Part shown: piece after piece, positions 4,693-5,345 of the stretch
Position numbering within the stretch: the first letter of the stretch is position 1
Layout: every line of letters begins with the position of its first letter
Notes under the pieces: model-generated
Told to the model about the DNA's origin: nothing
What the model saw: the letters and a program-made list of their open reading frames with translations, nothing else
Database searches by the model: none
Program-made: the position numbers and the translations under genes
Origin: an uncultured Acidobacteriota bacterium
GTDB taxonomy: Bacteria > Acidobacteriota > Blastocatellia > Pyrinomonadales > Pyrinomonadaceae
Direction of reading: 5' to 3'
NCBI GenBank assembly: GCA_946480545.1
Contig: CAMLKY010000189.1
Span: 1 to 5,345, forward strand
Length of the DNA: 5,345 nt

Positions 4693-4701
4693 AGTATAAC
4701 A
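4693..4701 (-). promoter_or_regulatory. Extended -10 promoter of the small secreted protein
   Basis: The minus strand reads TGTTATACT (TGn plus TATACT, 5 of 6). Predicted +1 is near 4686, leaving a leader of only about 6 bases before the ATG at 4680, too short for a ribosome binding site. Confidence 0.5.
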
Positions 4702-4716
4702 GTGCGTGCAACAGGT

Positions 4717-4745
4717 TTGACACACCAAACTCGCGAGTCCAAAAT
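4717..4745 (+). promoter_or_regulatory. Sigma70-like promoter of the 4782 gene
   Basis: A perfect TTGACA (4717-4722), a 17-base spacer and CAAAAT (4740-4745, 4 of 6) predict a start near 4752 and a leader of about 30 bases. It faces away from the secreted-protein promoter. Confidence 0.6.
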
Positions 4746-4768
4746 GGACACGCAATCCATTCCAATCC

Positions 4769-4773
4769 GGAGG
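4769..4773 (+). promoter_or_regulatory. Shine-Dalgarno site of the 4782 gene
   Basis: GGAGG ends 8 bases before the ATG at 4782. It decides this start. Confidence 0.8.
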
Positions 4774-4781
4774 ACCTATTA

Positions 4782-5234
4782 ATGAGTAAAACAAAATCAG
4801 CAGATCTGATACTGAAGCTGTATGACCTGCGCCGCGAAGAGACGATGAGGAAGGCGCGCAACTGGATGTTCACGTTCAACCCCACGAGTGCCGACGATAT
4901 CAACAAGACGATGATGGACCCCGAGGTCGGCGGCTACCTGCGGATGGTTCTGTCGTATTGGGACATGGCCGCGGCTCTCGTGAATCGCGGTGCCATCGAC
5001 GCTGACATGTTCAATGATACGAACGGCGAGCACATCGGCGTCTATGCGAAGATCGAACCGTTCATTGCCGCTCTTCGAGAGCAGTGGGAAATGCCCGAGG
5101 CTTTCCAGCCGCTCGAGAAGGTCATTATGGATCGGCCCGACGGCGCGCTTAGGGTAAAGAAGGCGCAGGAGTGGATGAAGAAGATCCACGCTGAAATGGC
5201 CGCCGCCGGCACCACCGAAGCGGCGTCGGCTTAG
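4782..5234 (+). CDS. Conserved hypothetical protein, possibly DUF4760-like
   Basis: The 150-aa protein has no signal peptide or membrane helix and is predicted mostly helical and cytoplasmic. It opens MSKTKSADLILKLYDLRREE and continues TMRKARNWMF. The central part is 'YLRMVLSYWDMAAALVNRGAIDADMF' (52-77) and 'GEHIGVYAKIEPFIAALREQW' (82-102), with an alanine-rich tail (AEMAAAGTTEAASA). The 'LRRE..MRKARNW', 'SYWDMAA..V..GAID' and 'YAKI.PF' stretches recall a conserved acidobacterial hypothetical family. A link to DUF4760 is a guess. It has a complete single-gene unit: promoter (4717-4745), strong Shine-Dalgarno and terminator (5257-5294). Confidence 0.85.
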   Translation: MSKTKSADLILKLYDLRREETMRKARNWMFTFNPTSADDINKTMMDPEVGGYLRMVLSYWDMAAALVNRGAIDADMFNDTNGEHIGVYAKIEPFIAALREQWEMPEAFQPLEKVIMDRPDGALRVKKAQEWMKKIHAEMAAAGTTEAASA

Positions 5235-5256
5235 CTGGGACGGCAAATACGATAGG

Positions 5257-5294
5257 TAAACGGCAGGATGCATTCGCACCTGCCGTTTATTTTT
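5257..5294 (+). terminator. Rho-independent terminator of the 4782 gene
   Basis: TAAACGGCAGG (5257-5267) pairs perfectly with CCTGCCGTTTA (5279-5289). The loop can add three pairs (TGC/GCA) around ATTC. Five Ts follow at 5290-5294. It starts 23 bases after the stop codon. The opposite strand lacks a T tract, so it mainly terminates plus-strand transcription. Confidence 0.9.
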
Positions 5295-5301
5295 GGCCGG
5301 G

Positions 5302-5345
5302 TCAGTCGGCAGGTTCGACCAGAAGATCGAGACCCGACGCACCAG
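5302..5345 (-). CDS. Possible C-terminal end of a gene entering from the right
   Basis: The minus strand from the edge reads G-A-S-G-L-D-L-L-V-E-P-A-D and a TGA at 5304-5302. It lies just beyond the terminator of the converging gene, a natural place for a gene end. Only 13 complete codons are visible, so identity cannot be given and a chance open frame is possible. Confidence 0.3.
   Translation of the reverse strand, partial: GASGLDLLVEPAD

Noticed and set aside
4681..4794. N-terminal extension of the small secreted protein from an ATG at 4794
   Set aside because: It would place the signal peptide 38 residues into the protein and overlap the divergent promoter and the start of the 4782 gene.
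4797..5342. A 181-codon minus-strand open frame opposite the 4782 gene
   Set aside because: It reads through the plus-strand terminator hairpin and covers a gene with promoter, Shine-Dalgarno and terminator on the other strand. The translation is Arg/His/Val-rich as expected for a shadow.

Overview
The window looks like chromosomal DNA of an environmental, moderately GC-rich bacterium, most probably an acidobacterium (Blastocatellia/Pyrinomonadales-like). The basis is protein style: a DUF3667 zinc-ribbon membrane protein, a COG4119-type NUDIX hydrolase, a lipoprotein-free secreted protein ending in a 'GYI..YG ... IWIVP' pattern, and a conserved 150-aa hypothetical protein. All of these recall acidobacterial proteins. 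This is recollection of families, not a database search. No rRNA, tRNA, CRISPR array, insertion sequence or phage gene is visible.

Layout. At the left edge the N-terminal 48 codons of a GNAT acetyltransferase run off the window (minus, 1-145). Behind it, also on minus, is a secreted coiled-coil protein (273-851) closed by a strong intrinsic terminator (193-229). A 260-base divergent spacer follows. Next are two plus-strand genes 5 bases apart: a NUDIX hydrolase (1112-1561) and a CE4 polysaccharide deacetylase (from 1567) whose membrane anchor and catalytic domain lie in different frames. Converging on it is a VOC/glyoxalase-fold gene (minus, from 2636) whose last strand has been lost together with the frame. 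A 175-base divergent spacer carries an 8-bp tandem repeat, a sigma70-like promoter and a palindrome. It leads to a DUF3667 protein (plus, 2812-3648). The stop codon of that gene directly abuts the stop of an SRAP/YedK-family protease (minus, 3649-4290). A small secreted protein (minus, 4312-4680) and a conserved hypothetical protein (plus, 4782-5234) diverge from a short promoter region. The latter ends in a strong terminator (5257-5294). The tail of one more minus-strand gene may enter at the right edge.

How the genes relate. They are mostly independent single-gene units on alternating strands, not one pathway. NUDIX and deacetylase are the only plausible co-transcribed plus-strand pair. I see no convincing new multi-gene system. 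The most notable observations are two adjacent converging genes that both appear frame-disrupted, and several start codons without a Shine-Dalgarno sequence that sit at or near the predicted +1 of an extended -10 motif.
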